This document shows, one piece after another, positions 37,301 to 49,800 of a stretch of DNA of 64,000 nucleotides. Under the pieces are notes generated by a model. It did not search any database. It saw only the letters and a program-made list of their open reading frames with translations, and was not told where the DNA came from. The stretch lies in NCBI GenBank assembly GCA_964017065.1, contig OZ024784.1, positions 12,505,152 to 12,569,151 of the forward strand, given 5' to 3'. The position numbers were made by a program, and so were the translations under genes. Source of the stretch: Haliclona indistincta. Its lineage: Eukaryota > Porifera > Demospongiae > Haplosclerida > Chalinidae. Numbering within the stretch: the stretch's first letter is position 1; each line of letters begins with the position of its first letter.

Positions 37301-39128
37301 CACAAGGAGCTTGAGTGGTAGGAGAACCATGGCAGGATACTGCTGCTGCAGGCTCATTAATGTAGGTTGTTTTTCCAACTGCCAGTGAAATTGATGATTT
37401 TGGACATTGTGTCAGTCTGTCCTCAGCTCCTGTACAGCCCACATGACTGTAATGCATTGATTTTCTAGGTCTCCCATAGTGAGAATTGCTTATAGCCATG
37501 GCATCTAAATGACAATAAAAGTTTAGTTGTATTATTATTGGTAAAACTTACTTTGCGAGTCAACTCCCAGTTGTCGGCAAACCACTTGAGCTTCATTATT
37601 GCTCCACCCAATCTCACTCACTAATCCCCACAGATTTTCTCGACATATCTCAACTGTTCCCTCAGCATCTGTGAGTCCACCAGTTAGACGAATATCTCCA
37701 TCACTGCAATCTAAAATGAAATTCAAAATTTTTAATCAGAAATTTATGACCTTCATAACATCGAACTTCTGCAATATAGTTATTATTGAGACATGTGAAT
37801 GATAGGTATTGTTGTTTAGAGCATTGAGACAAGCTCTTCTCATATCCCTGGCAGCTAATATTGGAATACATCATTGGACCATTTCCACTGCCGAACTGTG
37901 GGCCCAATTGCGCTGGAGCTGAATTACAACAATTAATCAAATTTATAAATAATCCCAACACACCAATTCCTGAGTCATATCCAAGCTGCTTGCACGCTAC
38001 GTATGCATCACTAGCATCCCAGCCATAGAGACAGATTAATCCCCAAAGTCCATTTAAACAAACTTCTACTCTTCCCTCTTGCTCTATATCTCCATCAATC
38101 AGACGAACAGCTCCTTCAGGACACAGTACAGTTGGCATTGCTGCATGGAAAGAATTATGAATGTTTCATTGTATTTTCATTCTTACGTGTGCATCGAATG
38201 GCTCGTGAACAAGTTGGCAAAAGTGAAGTTGTAGATGTAGTACAAACTGAGTATCCATTGATGGTGCACTCATTAAGGTGATTATAGCTGGATTGGCAGG
38301 TCAAGGAAGGGATGGCTGACTGACTTGATCCATATCCTGTTGTGAAAACAGCTACATACAAGAGATAGCTATGTTATCTGGTTTAGCATAATATCAATGT
38401 AATTCACATGCAAATTGGCTATGTCCAAGTTGCTTGCAGGCAAGAGCAGCACTGTGCTGGTCCAAGTTACATACTGATGACCAGCGACCACTATAGCAGA
38501 CTTCAAGTCTTCCTTCATACTCTGTTATCCCACTCTGTAGACGTATATCACCTTCTACATTCAGTGTGCAAGTTGCAGCAGTGTATGATGATAATGGGTT
38601 ACACCGTATTCCAGCTGGTCTATAATAGTAGTACGAAGAATAAGAACACTGTGAGAAAGTTCCAGAACTGCAGTCTGATAACTTTGACTGATGATTACTA
38701 CTGCAATACCATAGACGATTGTCTCTAGGGTTGTATGTTCCATAGTAGCCACAGCAGTGAGGATAGTGAGCTGTAAAAATCAAATAATTGATAAATATGT
38801 GGGGCATACAGGCAGGCCCTAGAAATAGATCGATCTGTGCTATAATGATTTATACCTATTGGTCCAGTGAATCCCATTTGTCGGCAGGCAACCTTAGCAT
38901 CATTACAGTCCCAGCTGTATCCGCAAACTGAATACCAGGTGCTTGACTTGCATATTTGCAGTGTTCCTTGGCTTGGGTTGTTGCCATATATTCGAAGGTT
39001 GTTGTTAGTGCAGACTATGAGTTTTGTAGAAATGATAAGACACTATCTAAGATCGGTTACATACCAGCAATGGCACAAGATACCAGTACCAACACAACAA
39101 GCAGCTGCAAGACTGGCTTCATAGACAT
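34348..39128 (-). CDS. SRCR receptor gene 1 (ten SRCR domains, TM, NPxF tail)
   Basis: This is a minus-strand gene with the same 19-exon plan as copy 2. Verified ends include exon 1 at 39065-39128 (MSMKPVLQLLVVLVLVSCAIA, signal peptide), exon 2 at 38856-39014 and the last exon ending at 34348; the others correspond to copy 2 by sequence. Each SRCR domain is split over two exons (for example EGRLEYCYQGSWTPLC with VACRQLG, then CxG-E..L..C). The membrane helix is GVVGFMAVLLAAGILLFIM, and the tail reads NKNQLTTDTLANQ, then an NPIF motif and ELENKYGADY. SRCR domains bind proteins and polyanions at the cell surface, and a sponge SRCR protein has been proposed as the aggregation-factor receptor. 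The splice acceptor lost in copy 2 is intact here (TTTTAG before 37711). The extracellular stalk has a distinct sequence (STTRRSMMPTRST). Confidence 0.85.
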
Positions 39129-39815
39129 TCTCGCCGAAAAAGAGACACAATAAACTGACCTTAGATGCAATGCTGTTATAAAGAATAAGAGTTATTGTAA
39201 ATTTTGGTAAAAATGCAATTGTATTCATTTTAAGGGTGGTTAGTTACGATTACACAATGGTGCCAATGGACAAAACTATTCTAAACAAAAACAGCGTCAA
39301 TTAAAGGTTAATTTATTACTAAATCTGTGACAACCCCATCAAAGTGTCTTACGTTCATAATAATCATTGAAAATTTTTGGTTTTGCGATAAAAAGATGAA
39401 ACACTGTTCATCAAACTTGCTTCTCATGTGTTTGATTCTCAATGCTAGCTTAGACACAAGTTTTGAGCATTATTATTAGATCATTGACTTTGACTCTCGT
39501 CTACCGTATAGCAGGAAATTTTGGAAGGTCAAAATTCATGTTCTTGTGAATTTACCCGGTTCCTAGCATTTGCAACAGCAACAGTCTGCTCATAATCTGA
39601 CCCGCATAATTCAGTCTTTAAGAGTTGAACTGGGAATGCATTCTGTGGCTGTGTATGCACTACAAAAATCATGCAGGTGTTTAACCGAAGAATATCAATA
39701 ATATTATTTACAGTATCATAAAGTGAGTAATAGATCAAAAGGTTCAAGTAGCTAATCTATAATGTAAGACTGTTTGTACAATAATATACTGTAATCAGCT
39801 GGTTCAAGTGTTGCT
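39129..39815. other. Intergenic region between SRCR genes 1 and 2
   Basis: This 687-bp AT-rich region holds the promoter of SRCR gene 1 and the 3' flank of gene 2. I see no coding exon or obvious repeat. Small antisense frames lack splice partners or domains. Confidence 0.5.
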
Positions 39816-42800
39816 TTAGTCTGCTCCATATTCATTCTCAAGCTCTTTAAACCCTTCTGCTCCAAAAGCCGGGTTATTGATCTGTTGGTTTGTCACAGTT
39901 CCTGTAATCAGTTGGTCTTTGTCTCCGTACACTGCATTCCTCCTTCTAGCAACCACAATAACCACAAGTCTGGAAAAGAGACAGCAATAGTTATTATAAT
40001 GAGTTGACAAGTGCTTACATTATGATCACTATGAGACCAACCACGAGAAGTACAGCCATTGCTCCAATCACACCATACAATGGTATCTGTATAGACTGGG
40101 AGATACCCTCTGTTGGAGCTGTTGGAGCTGTTGTACGAGTAGGCCCGGTAGTTGTCGACCGCCCAGTGGAAACTGAGTTTGATGATACAGCACAGATGAC
40201 ACCTGCCACATCAATGTGGTCTACAATGCTAGTGCTATCCTGCTGTGTGAAAGATTCGGAGACGCAGTCAGAAAGTTTGCTCTCCTCTCCAGTGCACTGC
40301 ACATCACTCAAATGAACAAAATTGCTCGGTTTACCAAACCTAGAGTCCACCACAGCTTTAGATCCTGTTAAAAGAAATCACGGCACTGTACACTATTGCA
40401 AAGTAGACCTACCAGCTGGTACATAGCCTAGTTCTCGACAGACTACTTCAGCATTTATATCCAACCAGTTTGTAGCAGAGATAAGGCCCCACAATGACAT
40501 GGAACAGATCTCTACACTTCCTTCTGATTCAACTGCTCCACCCACCAAACGAACATCACCAGAAGAACACACTATACAGCAAAAAAGAATTCAATATTCT
40601 TGTCCAAATACTTGCTCACCATCTCTGCATATTACTCCAGCAACATTGGTGTTTGGACATTCAAATTCACCATAAAGATCTTTAGAACACTCCACTATGT
40701 TAGACTCCCAACCATGACATACAACATTAGAGTATACGACTGGTCCATCTCCCTCTCCAAACATGGAAGAGTTGTTAATAGAAGTTGGTCCTATACAAAT
40801 AATATTGCAAGTAAGCATACTAAGCATGTATTACGTATTATGGCTTACTTCCTTCACCCATTCCGAGCTGTTTGCAAGCAACAAAAGCATCTGAAACACC
40901 CCATCCATCTGCACACACTGCACCCCATACTCCATTGAGACAGACCTCAAGTCTTCCATTCTTATCAACTGATCCTCCGACCAACCTCATTGCATCTGCC
41001 TGACAGGGTTGTGTATCATTCATAGCAACATCTGTAAAGTGTGAGATTATTAATTTGAACATGTGTTCACTATCGTCAACATACTATAGCATCTTATTCC
41101 AATAGTGCTTGCACATGATGAGGAACAACTGTCATTAAGGTTACAATCCTTTAGCTGAAGTTCATTGCCAGTACAGGACACATTTTGGAAATAACTCATG
41201 TTATTAGGTGTACCAAACCTCCCATCAGTGAACACAGATGCCCCTGTATTGTAGACCCATACACACTATTCATGTGCATGATACTTGATCACTTACAGTC
41301 ATAGTTTGTGTATCCCAGTTGCCTACAAGCTACACTGGCTTCTTTAGAACCAGCTGAACACAAAGGTGTCCAGGATCCCTGATAGCAGTATTCTAGTCTT
41401 CCTTCAGTGCTCTTGGCTCCTCCACTGAGTCGAATACTGTCATTAACACAGCTACTAGACTCATCATATGGCGGCACTTTGGCACACGAACTGTACACCT
41501 GACATGCCACACCAGCTACATCAACACTACTAGCCATCATTTTCCCTTGCTCGAGTGGATATGTAGTCAGTGTACAGTCGGTCAATGTCTGCTCATCACC
41601 ACCACATGTGACACCACTGGCATGAATAGTCTTGTTCGGTTTACCATAATGTGAGTCTCTGTATGATACAGCACCTGCAGAGAAGGAACACACACATATA
41701 CTACACAATAACAATTATTGAATACCTTCTCCAAGGAATCCTAACTGCCTACAAGTTGCTGCAGCATCATGATCTCCCCAGCCAGACTCTGATATCAGAC
41801 CCCACAAGTTTCCAAAGCATATCTCCACAGTACCCTCTAAGTTAGTTGATCCTCCAACAAGACGTATATCACCATCATTGCATTCTATAGTGTAACTCAG
41901 TAAATGCATTAAAATAATGATAGTTATCATACGTTCTCCACAGAGAAGTCCAGCTGTGTGTCCACGAGAGCAAGAGAAGGAGAGATACTCATTCTTAGAG
42001 CACATTGCAAAGCTAGTTTCCCAACCACCACACGATACATTAGAGTACAATATAGGACCATAGCCAGCACCAAAGTATGAGTTGTGATAAGCCACTGGTT
42101 CTGTAGGAGAAACAATACTTAATTCTAAAGGTACATTCACACAGTTCTTTACCAAGTTCTCCATAGCCCAACTCTTGACAGAGAATATGAGCATCAGTTT
42201 TGTCCCACGCTTGATCACACACGCTTCCCCATACTCCATTTGAACACACCTCAATCCTTCCTTCCTGTTGGATCACACCATCGATCAGTCTGACTGCACC
42301 TTCACTGCAGACACCAGGAGCTGTAGATGAGATCGCAATAGCACAACCCAAATTTCAAGCACATTGTAACGTACTGTAGCAACGTATTCCAATGTTAGGG
42401 CATGATTGTAAACAGTCAGCAGAATTGTATTCATACATAGTGCAGTCTCCCAGTGCTGCCTCAGTTGCTGAACTGCTGCATGTGATATTCCGAAAGAAGC
42501 TGTAATTACCTACTGATCCAAACTGTCCATCAGTCATTATTGCAGCTCCTATAGAAACAATTGAATTTTATATGTAACGCAACAACAGGAAGGCAAGTTG
42601 ATTTACCAGTATAATGAGTATATCCCAGTTGTTTACAAGCCACGGTAGCCTCTTGTGATCGTAGAGTACAGAATGGAGACCATTGTCCATTGTAACAATA
42701 CTCTAGTCTTCCTTCATTTGTTGTTTGTCCTCCCATTAGACGTATCGCATTATTCTGGCATACAGTAGTACTGGGTGGTGAAGAGGGAGGAACACAAGGA

Positions 42801-44665
42801 GCTTGAGTGGTAGGAGAACCATGGCAGGATACTGCTGCTGCAGACTCATTAATGTAGGTTGTTTTTCCAACTGCCAGTGAAATTGATGTTTTGGGACATT
42901 GTGTCAGTCTGTCCTCAGCTCCTGTACACCCCAAGTGACTATAATGCATTGATTTTCTAGGTCTCCCATAGTGAGAATTATTCACAGCCATGGAATCTGT
43001 GAATATTAAACAAAAATGATGTGAAAGCTCTTTCTAAGGCTTACTTTGCGAGTCAACTCCCAGTTGTCGGCAAACCACTTGAGCTTCACTATTATTCCAC
43101 CCAACTTCACTCACCAATCCCCACAGATTCCCACGACATATCTCAACTGTTCCTTCAGCATCTGTGAGTCCACCAGTTAGACGAATATCTCCATCACTGC
43201 AATTTAAAACGATATTCAACATTAATCACTTCTATGAAGTTTATGACCTTCATAACAACGAACTCCAGCAATATAGTTACTATTGAGACATGTGAATGAT
43301 GGGTATTGTTGTTTAGAACATTGAGACAAGCTGTTCTCATATCCCTGGCAGCTAACATAAGAATACACTATAGGACCGTCTCCACTGCCAAACTGTGAGC
43401 CCAGTTGTGCCGGAGCTAAAATCAATGAGAATGCATGTTTTACTTTTCAAGACAAATAATTCCAACACACCAATTCCAGGATTGTAGCCCAGTTGTTTGC
43501 ATGCTACATATGCATCGCTAGTCCCCCAACCATAGCTACATATTGATCCCCAAATTCCATTTGAACAAACTTCCATTCTTCCCTCTTGCTCTATATCTCC
43601 ATCAATCAGACGAACAGCTCCTTCAGGACACAGTACAGTTGGCATTGCTGCATGGAAATGATGCTTACTTCATAATACTTAAGTTATATATTATTCTTAC
43701 GTGTGCATTTAATAGCTCTTGAGCAAGTTGGTATAGTCAGTGTTGTAGATGTAGTACAAACCGCATATCCATTGATGGTGCACTCATTAAGGTGATTATA
43801 GCTGGATTGGCAGGTCAAGGAGGTGATGGCTGACTGACTTGATCCATATCCTGTTGTGAAAACAGCTACAAGTAGGATAAAAATAAGCTAAGCACAATAT
43901 TCAGCAAGATATTTACATGCATATTGGCTATGTCCAAGTTGCTTGCAAGCAACAGAAGCATCAGAGATGTCCACATTACATACTGATGACCAGCGACCAC
44001 CATAGCAGACTTCAAGTCTTCCTTCATACTCAGTTGTCCCACTCTGTAGACGTATATCACCTTCTAGATTTGATGTGCAATTTTCAGCAGTGTATGATGA
44101 TAATGGGTTACACCGTATTCCAGCTGGTCTATAATAGTAGTACGAGGAATAAGAACACTGTGAGAAAGTTCCAAAACTGCAGTCTGATAACTTTGACTGA
44201 TGATTACTACTGCAATACCATCGACGATTGTCTCTAGGGTTGTATGTCCCAAAATACCCACAGCAGTGAGAATAGTAGGCTGTAAATAAAATCATGGTTG
44301 GAGCAGGAAAAAAAAAAGAACTAAAGCATGCAGATAGCTGAGCACAATCAGGTGCATCGTGTCACCGTTTGTTATTGTGAATACCTAGTGGTCCAGAGAA
44401 TCCCATTTGTCGGCAGGCAACCTTAGCATCGCTACAGCCCCAACTAGATCCGCAAACTGAATACCAGGCGTTTGACTTGCATATTTGCAGTGTTCCTTGG
44501 TTCGGATTATTGCCGACGATTCGGAGGTCGTTGACAGTGCAGACTGCAGCAGATAATGGTCATTAACAAAAATAATGAGTAAAACACACGAGTGTTACCT
44601 GCAATGGCGCCAGTGGTTAGCAGTATCACCGCTAGTAGCAAGGATATAATATGCGTTGCAGCCAT
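39816..44665 (-). CDS. SRCR receptor gene 2, with a lost splice acceptor at exon 7
   Basis: Nineteen minus-strand exons: 44599-44665, 44385-44543, 43917-44279, 43701-43865, 43471-43647, 43248-43415, 43045-43203, 42607-42996, 42375-42548, 42153-42320, 41933-42100, 41726-41884, 41297-41674, 41085-41243, 40849-41031, 40620-40790, 40413-40571, 40019-40364, 39816-39969. They total 3,867 nt (1,288 residues if exon 7 is used). Order: signal peptide (MAATHIISLLLAVILLTTGA), ten SRCR domains, Ser/Thr stalk, TM (YGVIGAMAVLLVVGLIVIIM), tail with YGDKDQLI and NPAF. The first 17 introns are phase 1. At 43204 the acceptor AG of exon 7 is AA; the next AG shifts frame into an early stop. Skipping exon 7 keeps frame but removes half of SRCR domain 4. 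The gene may be functional as a shortened form or be decaying. Confidence 0.85.
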
Positions 44666-44896
44666 CTCGCTGGATTAACACAAGCGTTACTGATGGTGAG
44701 TGTAGAAAAAAGTTACTGAGTTTGCAGGATGAATAACGGCAGTCACGGTGGCAACTGCAGTTAGCATTCATTGTTTACTTTTCTCAGCAGGAGTGCAAAT
44801 GAATATCAAGTATTTTATTCATTGCGATTGCTACATCATGTTCACATGCACAATAAACAACACACACTAGCTAAATTTCCCTAAAACTATTAAGAA
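44666..44896. other. Upstream region of SRCR gene 2
   Basis: This is the promoter and 5' flank of gene 2, closely similar to the flank of gene 3 at 51655-51840. It ends where the 1.93 kb mobile element begins. There are no other features. Confidence 0.5.
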
Positions 44897-44897
44897 T

Positions 44898-45545
44898 AAA
44901 GTAAAAAAGCTTTAATAAAAAAACTGGAAAGTGTAGGGATGACTCTTAAAAAAGGAAAGGAACAAGATGGGATGATTCTTGCAAAAGTAAAGGAACAAGA
45001 TGGAATAATGCTAAGCTTGCAAATGTAAAAGTCCCAAGTATCCCTACATCAGCGGCTTGCTGCGACGCAACTGACAAATACGGAATCCTCTTCCTATACC
45101 TTTACAATTGTCGATTACTTCATCGGACTGCGTCCTCCAAACACAGCTATCTGCAGCTTATTTACAACTGTCAACTACTTCATCGGACTGCGTCCTCCTA
45201 AACAAAGATACCTCTAGTTATTTACAACCATCAATTACTTCATCGGACTGCGTCCTCCAAACACAGATACATCTAGTTATTTACAACTGTCAACTACTTG
45301 ATCGGACTGCGTCCTCCTAAACACATATACCTCTAGTTATTTACAACCGTCAATTACTCCATCGGACTGCGTCCTCCTTCAAGCCGCTGATGTAGGGATA
45401 CTTGGGACTTTTACATTTGCAAGCTTAGCATTATTCCATCTTGTTCCTTTACTTTTGCAAGAATCATCCCATCTTGTTCCTTTCCTTTTTTAAGAGTCAT
45501 CCCTACACTTTCCAGTTTTTTTATTAAAGCTTTTTTACTTTACTT
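44898..45545. repeat. Long inverted repeat (foldback) with internal tandem repeats
   Basis: The left arm starts AAGTAAAAAAGCTTTAATAA and runs to the CATCAGCGGCTTG near 45060. The right arm (CAAGCCGCTGATG ... CTTTTTTACTT) is its near-perfect reverse complement. The ~315-bp loop contains five copies of a ~60-bp unit with TCGGACTGCGTCCTCC (about 45105-45375). The same structure is at 56008-56651 in the second copy. Confidence 0.9.
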
Positions 45546-46128
45546 GTTCCTGTTACTTTTTTGATCACTATCAGTTTGAACTTATTATTTGTATTCTATG
45601 TTAGATGTTATTTCATTTTGACAACTCTGTGAGCAGCAGTTACTAGTCTAGCAGATGTGAACGTGCACAGCTAGGGTCTGGAGAGTAAGGAGTGTAGTTT
45701 AAAATAATGTTTAATAATTATTACCAATCATTCATTGAAAGGTTTAAAATAGTAAAGAGGTTAAGGACGCAGACAGCAAAATATCAAGTCCAGGTATGAT
45801 TTGACAACATGATACTTGTTATTACAGTAATGGATGAAGGAAGAGACTAATACTGACAACTCATGATGCTGCAAGCCCAATAGTACGAGCGAGCACGCCT
45901 AGTAGAACCTTGTTGATGTCAATATCACACTCACAGAGGCTTCTAGTCCTTTACAACTTATCTGCGTGGTGTAGGAACCTTACTGTGCGTAGAATCTTGC
46001 TGCCGGTAACTTAGAATACTTGTTCACGTCTGGGTATGTCAGTTTTAACCCGCCATCTGAAGCTTTAACGAACAGATCAGTGTTACTTAGGGTATAGTAC
46101 TGCTCTAGACAAATTTCATACCTCTGGC

Positions 46129-46719
46129 TTGCGCGCTGAAGCGTCCAGAGCAGAGACAAAACGCAGTATCGATCGAGATAGCTACAAAACTGATGTGGGC
46201 GGAGTTAATGATACGAGCGTCAAGAGGGTTAAATATTTAATGGCGTCTTCAGTCCAAAACGGCCCAAAAACCATGTTTTTCATGGATTACTCGCTTCTGG
46301 TAGTGTTTAATGCCTATCTAAGAAGTAAGTGCACTATTCCAGATGTATACACGTGCAATTGTGCAGGTTTGGTAGTGATTCGTTCACTCAGGACAGCGCT
46401 AGGCTTACTGAAAGAGGAAAGAAGAAAGAAGAAGAAAGAAGAAGAAGATGAACAATTCGCGTGGGCGGCGATTTTTGTTTACCACTTTAGAAACGTCTAC
46501 TCGCTTCGCCAAAGGTATTTCCAAGCTCAGAACAATCTCCTGATCAATCCTAGATGTCTGGAATCTCGAGAAACGCTACAACAACGAAGATCTTCAACGG
46601 CCTCCCTGAGAGTCGCCATCTTGATTTTCGTCGACAAGCAAGCAGTCCCGGCGACTTTCATAGACTTCCTACAAGCGCTCGCACTTCAGATTCCCTTAGA
46701 GATAGTGAAAATGCAGTAG
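46129..46719 (+). CDS. Open frame inside the mobile element, function unknown
   Basis: This is a 196-residue frame, lacking a recognised domain, with a Lys/Glu-rich run (EERRKKKKEEEDEQ) near its middle. The same-length frame exists in copy 2 (57236-57826). Between the copies I count about five amino-acid changes and two silent ones, roughly what drift gives, so selection for a protein is not supported. It could be the remains of an element gene or chance. Confidence 0.25.
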   Translation: MRAEASRAETKRSIDRDSYKTDVGGVNDTSVKRVKYLMASSVQNGPKTMFFMDYSLLVVFNAYLRSKCTIPDVYTCNCAGLVVIRSLRTALGLLKEERRKKKKEEEDEQFAWAAIFVYHFRNVYSLRQRYFQAQNNLLINPRCLESRETLQQRRSSTASLRVAILIFVDKQAVPATFIDFLQALALQIPLEIVKMQ

Positions 46720-46846
46720 AAATGTATAACAGTGGAGATATGTGCGAAAACTCATTTTCACACATGAGTAGCCGCCATCTTAGTTCGAGGTCATCCCTAC
46801 ATATCATTGCCGATCGGCAATGATAATAGCGACATTATTATAATAG

Positions 46847-49800
46847 TTATTTGTGCTCATTGTCCATGTCCTCATAGTCTTCATCAAAGGCTGGATTGCT
46901 AACTGGCAAAGCACCTGCTGTGTCGATTAACTGATCCTTGTCTCCATATGTTGCCGACTTTCTCTTTGCAATCACAACAACAGCAAGCCTAAATAAGGTA
47001 GACGTTTACAAGACATGAATTACAGTATCAAATATTCTTACAAAATGATGACAACAAGGCCTACAACAAGCAGAACTGCCATAACTCCAACAACAGCAAT
47101 CAATGGTAGCTGCATTTCGAGGTCACTCTGAGTATCACTGTTTGCGGTTTGTATTGGATTGCTCATAGTGGAAACAGATGTACTAGAAACAGTCGACATG
47201 CACACAACTCCAGCAACATTAATATGATCTACAAGACTACTGCTTCCTTGAGTAATTGTGGTTGCGGTACAATCAGCAAGTGCACCCTCCGATCCTGAGC
47301 ATTGCACGTTGGTAAGATGAACAAAACTGCTCGGTTTACCAAATCTAGAGTCTACCACAGCACTGGCTCCTGTCACAACAGAATATTTATTACTGTTTGA
47401 CGATTGTCCGAATGCTCACCACTATATTGGAGTCCCAGTTCGTGACAGACTACACCAGCATCTCTATCATTCCAATTTGTAGCAGAGATATGACCCCACA
47501 ATGACATGGAACAAATCTCCACAGTTCCTTCTGATTCAACTGCTCCACCCACCAAACGAACATCACCAGAAGAACACACTATACAGCAAAAAAGAATTCA
47601 ATACCCATATTCTTGTCCAAATACTTGCTCACCATCTCTGCATATTACTCCAGCAACATTGGTGTTTGGACATTCAAATTCACCATAAAGATCTTTAGAA
47701 CACTCCACTATGTTAGACTCCCAACCATGACATACAACATTAGAGTATATGACTGGTCCATCTCCTTCTCCAAACATGGAAGAGTTGTTAATAGAAGTTG
47801 GTCCTATACAAATACACTCAAAACTTTGATATCCGTCATTTGTCAAGCTTACTTCCTTCACCCATTCCGAGCTGTTTGCAAGCAACAAAAGCATCTGAAA
47901 CGCCCCATCCATCTGCACACACAGTTCCCCATAATCCATTGAGACAGACCTCAAGTCTTCCGTTCTTATCAACTGATCCTCCGACCAACCTCAATTCTCC
48001 TGCTGGGCATGATGCTGTATCATTTACCATATCTAAAAGACACAATTTTAAGTCCATTGAATATACATTTTGCAGTCAACACATACTATAGCATCTTATT
48101 CCAATAGTGCTTGCACATGACGAGGAACAACTGTCATTAAGGTTACAATCCTTTAGCTGAATTTCATCGCCAGTACAGGACACATTTTGGAAATAACTCA
48201 TGTTATTAGGTGTACCAAACCTCCCATCAGTGAACACAGATGCCCCTGTATTGTAGACCCATACACACTATTCATGTGCATGATACTTGATCACTTACAG
48301 TCATAGTTTGTGTATCCCAGTTGCCTACAAGCTACACTGGCTTCTTTAGAACCAGCTGAACACAAAGGTGTCCAGGATCCCTGATAGCAGTATTCTAGTC
48401 TTCCTTCAGTGCTCTTGGCTCCTCCACTGAGTCGAATACTGTCATTAACACAGCTACTAGACTCATCATATGGCGGCACTTTGGCACACGAACTGTACAC
48501 CTGACATGCCACACCAGCTACATCAACACTACTAGCCATCATTTTCCCTTGCTCGAGTGGATATGTAGTCAGTGTACAGTCGGTCAATGTCTGCTCATCA
48601 CCACCACATGTGACACCACTGGCATGAATAGTCTTGTTCGGTTTACCATAATGTGAGTCTCTGTATGATACAGCACCTGCAGAGAAGGAACACACACATA
48701 TTCCACACAATAACAATTATTTTAAATACCTTCTCCAAGGAATCCTAACTGCCTACAAGTTGCTGCAGCATCATGATCTCCCCAACCAGACTCTGATATC
48801 AGACCCCACAAGTTTCCAAAGCATATCTCCACAGTACCCTCTAAGTTAGTTGATCCTCCAACAAGACGTATATCACCATCATTGCATTCTATAATGTAAC
48901 TCAGTAAATGCATTAAAATAATGATAGTTATCATACGTTCTCCACAGAGAAGTCCAGCTGTGTGTCCACGAGAGCAAGAGAAGGAGAGGTATTCATTCTT
49001 AGAGCACATTGCAAAGCTAGTTTCCCAACCACCACACGATACATTAGAGTACAATATAGGACCATAGCCAGCACCAAAGTATGAGTTGTGATAAGCCACT
49101 GGTTCTGTAGGAGAAACAATATTTACTTCTAAACGTACATTCACACAGTTCTTTACCAAGTTCTCCATAGCCCAACTCTTGACAGAGAATATGAGCATCA
49201 GTTTTGTCCCACGCTTGATCACACACGCTTCCCCATACTCCATTTGAACACACCTCAATCCTTCCTTCCTGTTGGATCACACCATCGATCAGTCTGACTG
49301 CACCTTCACTGCAGACACCAGGAGCTGTGTGTGCAGAGGTACACATCATGCAGCTACTTCACACAGTAAAGCAAGCTTACTGTAACAGCGTATCCCAATG
49401 CTTGGGCATGATGGCAAACAGTCAATAGCGTCATACATAGTGCAGTCTCCCAGCATTGCCTCAGATGCAGAACTGCTGCATGTGATATTCTGAAAAAGGC
49501 TGTAGTTGCTCACTGATCCAAATGTTCCATCAGTTATTACAGCAGCTCCTATGATATATTGATGAAACAATGATCAACTCTTTATTTTAAGGTTTACCAG
49601 TATAATGAGTATATCCCAGTTGTTTACAAGCCACAGTAGCCTCTTGTGATTGTAGAGTACAGAATGGAGACCATTGTCCATTGTAACAATACTCTAGTCT
49701 TCCTTCATTTGATGTTTGTCCTCCCATTAGACGTATCGCATTATTCTGGCATACAGTAGTACTGGGTGGTGAAGAGGGAGGAACACAAGGAGCTTGAGTG

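Larger units (their letters stand above)
44897..46826. mobile_element. 1.93 kb mobile element, copy 1
   Basis: It is nearly identical to 56007-57933, with a small fraction of substitutions and short indels. Parts in order: a ~165-bp inverted repeat pair at about 44898-45063 and 45378-45545 enclosing a 60-bp tandem repeat; ~1.2 kb with one open frame; and a perfect 24-bp palindrome at the right end (46802-46825). In copy 2 the junction is between A and T of the empty site with no target duplication. Here the empty-site version (51850-51870) differs slightly, so the left boundary may be off by a few bases. A non-autonomous Helitron/Helentron-like element is one reading; no Rep-helicase or transposase is visible. 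Confidence 0.8.

Noticed and set aside
40494..40938. Plus-strand frames opposite the SRCR exons (also at 35012-35545, 47501-47942, 52533-52974)
   Set aside because: They are recurrent shadows of conserved minus-strand exons, with no splice logic or domains of their own.
46554..46823. Second overlapping frame in the mobile element (also 57661-57930)
   Set aside because: It overlaps the 196-residue frame in another phase, and both copies show changes without any preference for silent sites.
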